Assembly: GCF_026239555.1 (NCBI RefSeq)
Contig: NZ_JAPIVP010000020.1
Coordinates: forward strand, 44,604-108,603
Direction: 5' to 3'
DNA: 64,000 bases
Source of the DNA: Pedobacter sp. PF22-3
Lineage (GTDB): Bacteria > Bacteroidota > Bacteroidia > Sphingobacteriales > Sphingobacteriaceae
The notes under the pieces are model-generated. The model searched no databases and was not told the DNA's origin. It was given only the letters and a program-made list of their open reading frames with translations. Positions 63,542 through 64,000 of the stretch are shown in pieces. A program made the translations under genes and the position numbers. Numbering within the stretch: the first letter of the stretch is position 1; every line of letters begins with the position of its first letter.

Positions 63542-64000
63542 GACGATATAGATTATTGAAAACCTATCGGGGTTTTCAGGATTAACAATTTTAATAATGA
63601 AAAAAAGCTTTTTTAAAATTTGCTTAACCTTATACCATGTGGGCTTTGATAAGGTTTCGTTCAGGAATAACAGATAAAATGGCTTGGATTGCCTTATGTT
63701 TGATTAAATATAAGCTTAATTTTTGAGTTTTGCAAGAGAATTTTATTAGTTTAAACGGTTAAGCATATATTATTTCAAAATTGATCGTTTATTTTGGAAA
63801 TCAGCCCGAGTGGCATTTAGGTAGATACAGTCCTGCTTTTTACTTTACTACGCTCCGTGCTCGTTCCGATCAGGTTTATTGGCACAGCCAGCAATACTAT
63901 TTGGGGTTGCAAGGCGCAGAGAATTTGCCTGTAAGAATGAATTTTTCTCTTGCATCATACAACCTTAAATAGCAGCACCAGCTTAATGGAGTTAAACCTG
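63542..64000. repeat. Right-edge spacer with a dispersed repeat
   Basis: No convincing gene in 459 bases. An ACAGTCCTGCTTTTTAC...CGATCAGGTTTATTGGCAC element lies at about 63822-63900, the family also seen near 10870, 50551 and 57090. Another copy seems to start at the very edge (TTAAACCTG). The 63781-63972 open frame is created by this repeat. Confidence 0.55.

Noticed and set aside
63781..63972. 63-codon frame at the right edge
   Set aside because: It is produced by a dispersed AGTCCTGC...CAGGTTTA repeat and starts at a TTG-like position without gene context.

Overview
The window looks like chromosomal DNA of a Bacteroidota member, most likely Sphingobacteriaceae (Pedobacter-like). This is inferred from gene content and sequence style. 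Evidence includes a fused SecDF, a C-terminal type IX secretion sorting domain, a Bacteroidota-style tRNA-guanine transglycosylase without zinc cysteines, BlaI/M56 and GH43 proteins, AT-rich leaders, a candidate TAnnTTTG promoter element, and many dispersed palindromic intergenic repeats. No rRNA, tRNA, CRISPR array, transposase or phage structural gene was found.

Layout. (1) 1-4779, minus strand: an AT-rich accessory operon of three tightly spaced genes. These are a C5-cytosine DNA methyltransferase, a large protein with two GHKL ATPase domains plus a histidine-kinase-like H-box, and a receiver-domain protein that runs off the left edge. This looks like an unusual modification and signalling (probably defence) cassette and is the best candidate for an undescribed system. 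(2) 5123-7976: an orphan protein, then 2.1 kb without genes that holds a 21-bp minisatellite in perfect register, a roughly 500-bp tandem duplication and several hairpin repeats. (3) 7977-19060: MFS transporter, GH43 enzyme, M20 dipeptidase, T9SS-exported SGNH hydrolase, YdbS/YdbT-like membrane pair, DUF4440, a divergent NmrA/HxlR pair and DUF493, separated by repeat-rich spacers. (4) 19061-25482: UvrD/PcrA helicase and SMC. (5) 25852-33620: M28 lipoprotein peptidase, a BlaI/M56 pair behind three operator-like dyads, a glycosyltransferase-rsmG pair, and a tgt-lptF/G-eamA operon. (6) 33621-35972: 2.35 kb of A-rich DNA with no recognisable gene. (7) 35973-46959: a large metallopeptidase/propeller/outer-membrane protein, a LapA-like protein, pirin, metZ, OsmC, ispE, and thyA-antitoxin-toxin-folA. 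(8) 47444-62814: secDF, NDH-2, HMG-CoA lyase, a GIY-YIG gene framed by two palindromic repeats, GNAT, an iron-permease-like protein, fructose-bisphosphate aldolase, accD, M28 peptidase, cydAB and an MBL-fold protein. (9) 62892-63541: two small proteins sharing a C-terminal motif, with three GTTTGGT dyads between them.

Much of the window is housekeeping: protein export, DNA repair and chromosome organisation, folate/thymidylate, isoprenoid and fatty-acid precursors, respiration. The accessory interest lies in the left-edge operon, the palindrome families and their possible GIY-YIG partner, the toxin-antitoxin pair between thyA and folA, and the 2.35-kb gene-free stretch.

All calls were made by reading the sequence and recalled family knowledge. 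No database search was run.
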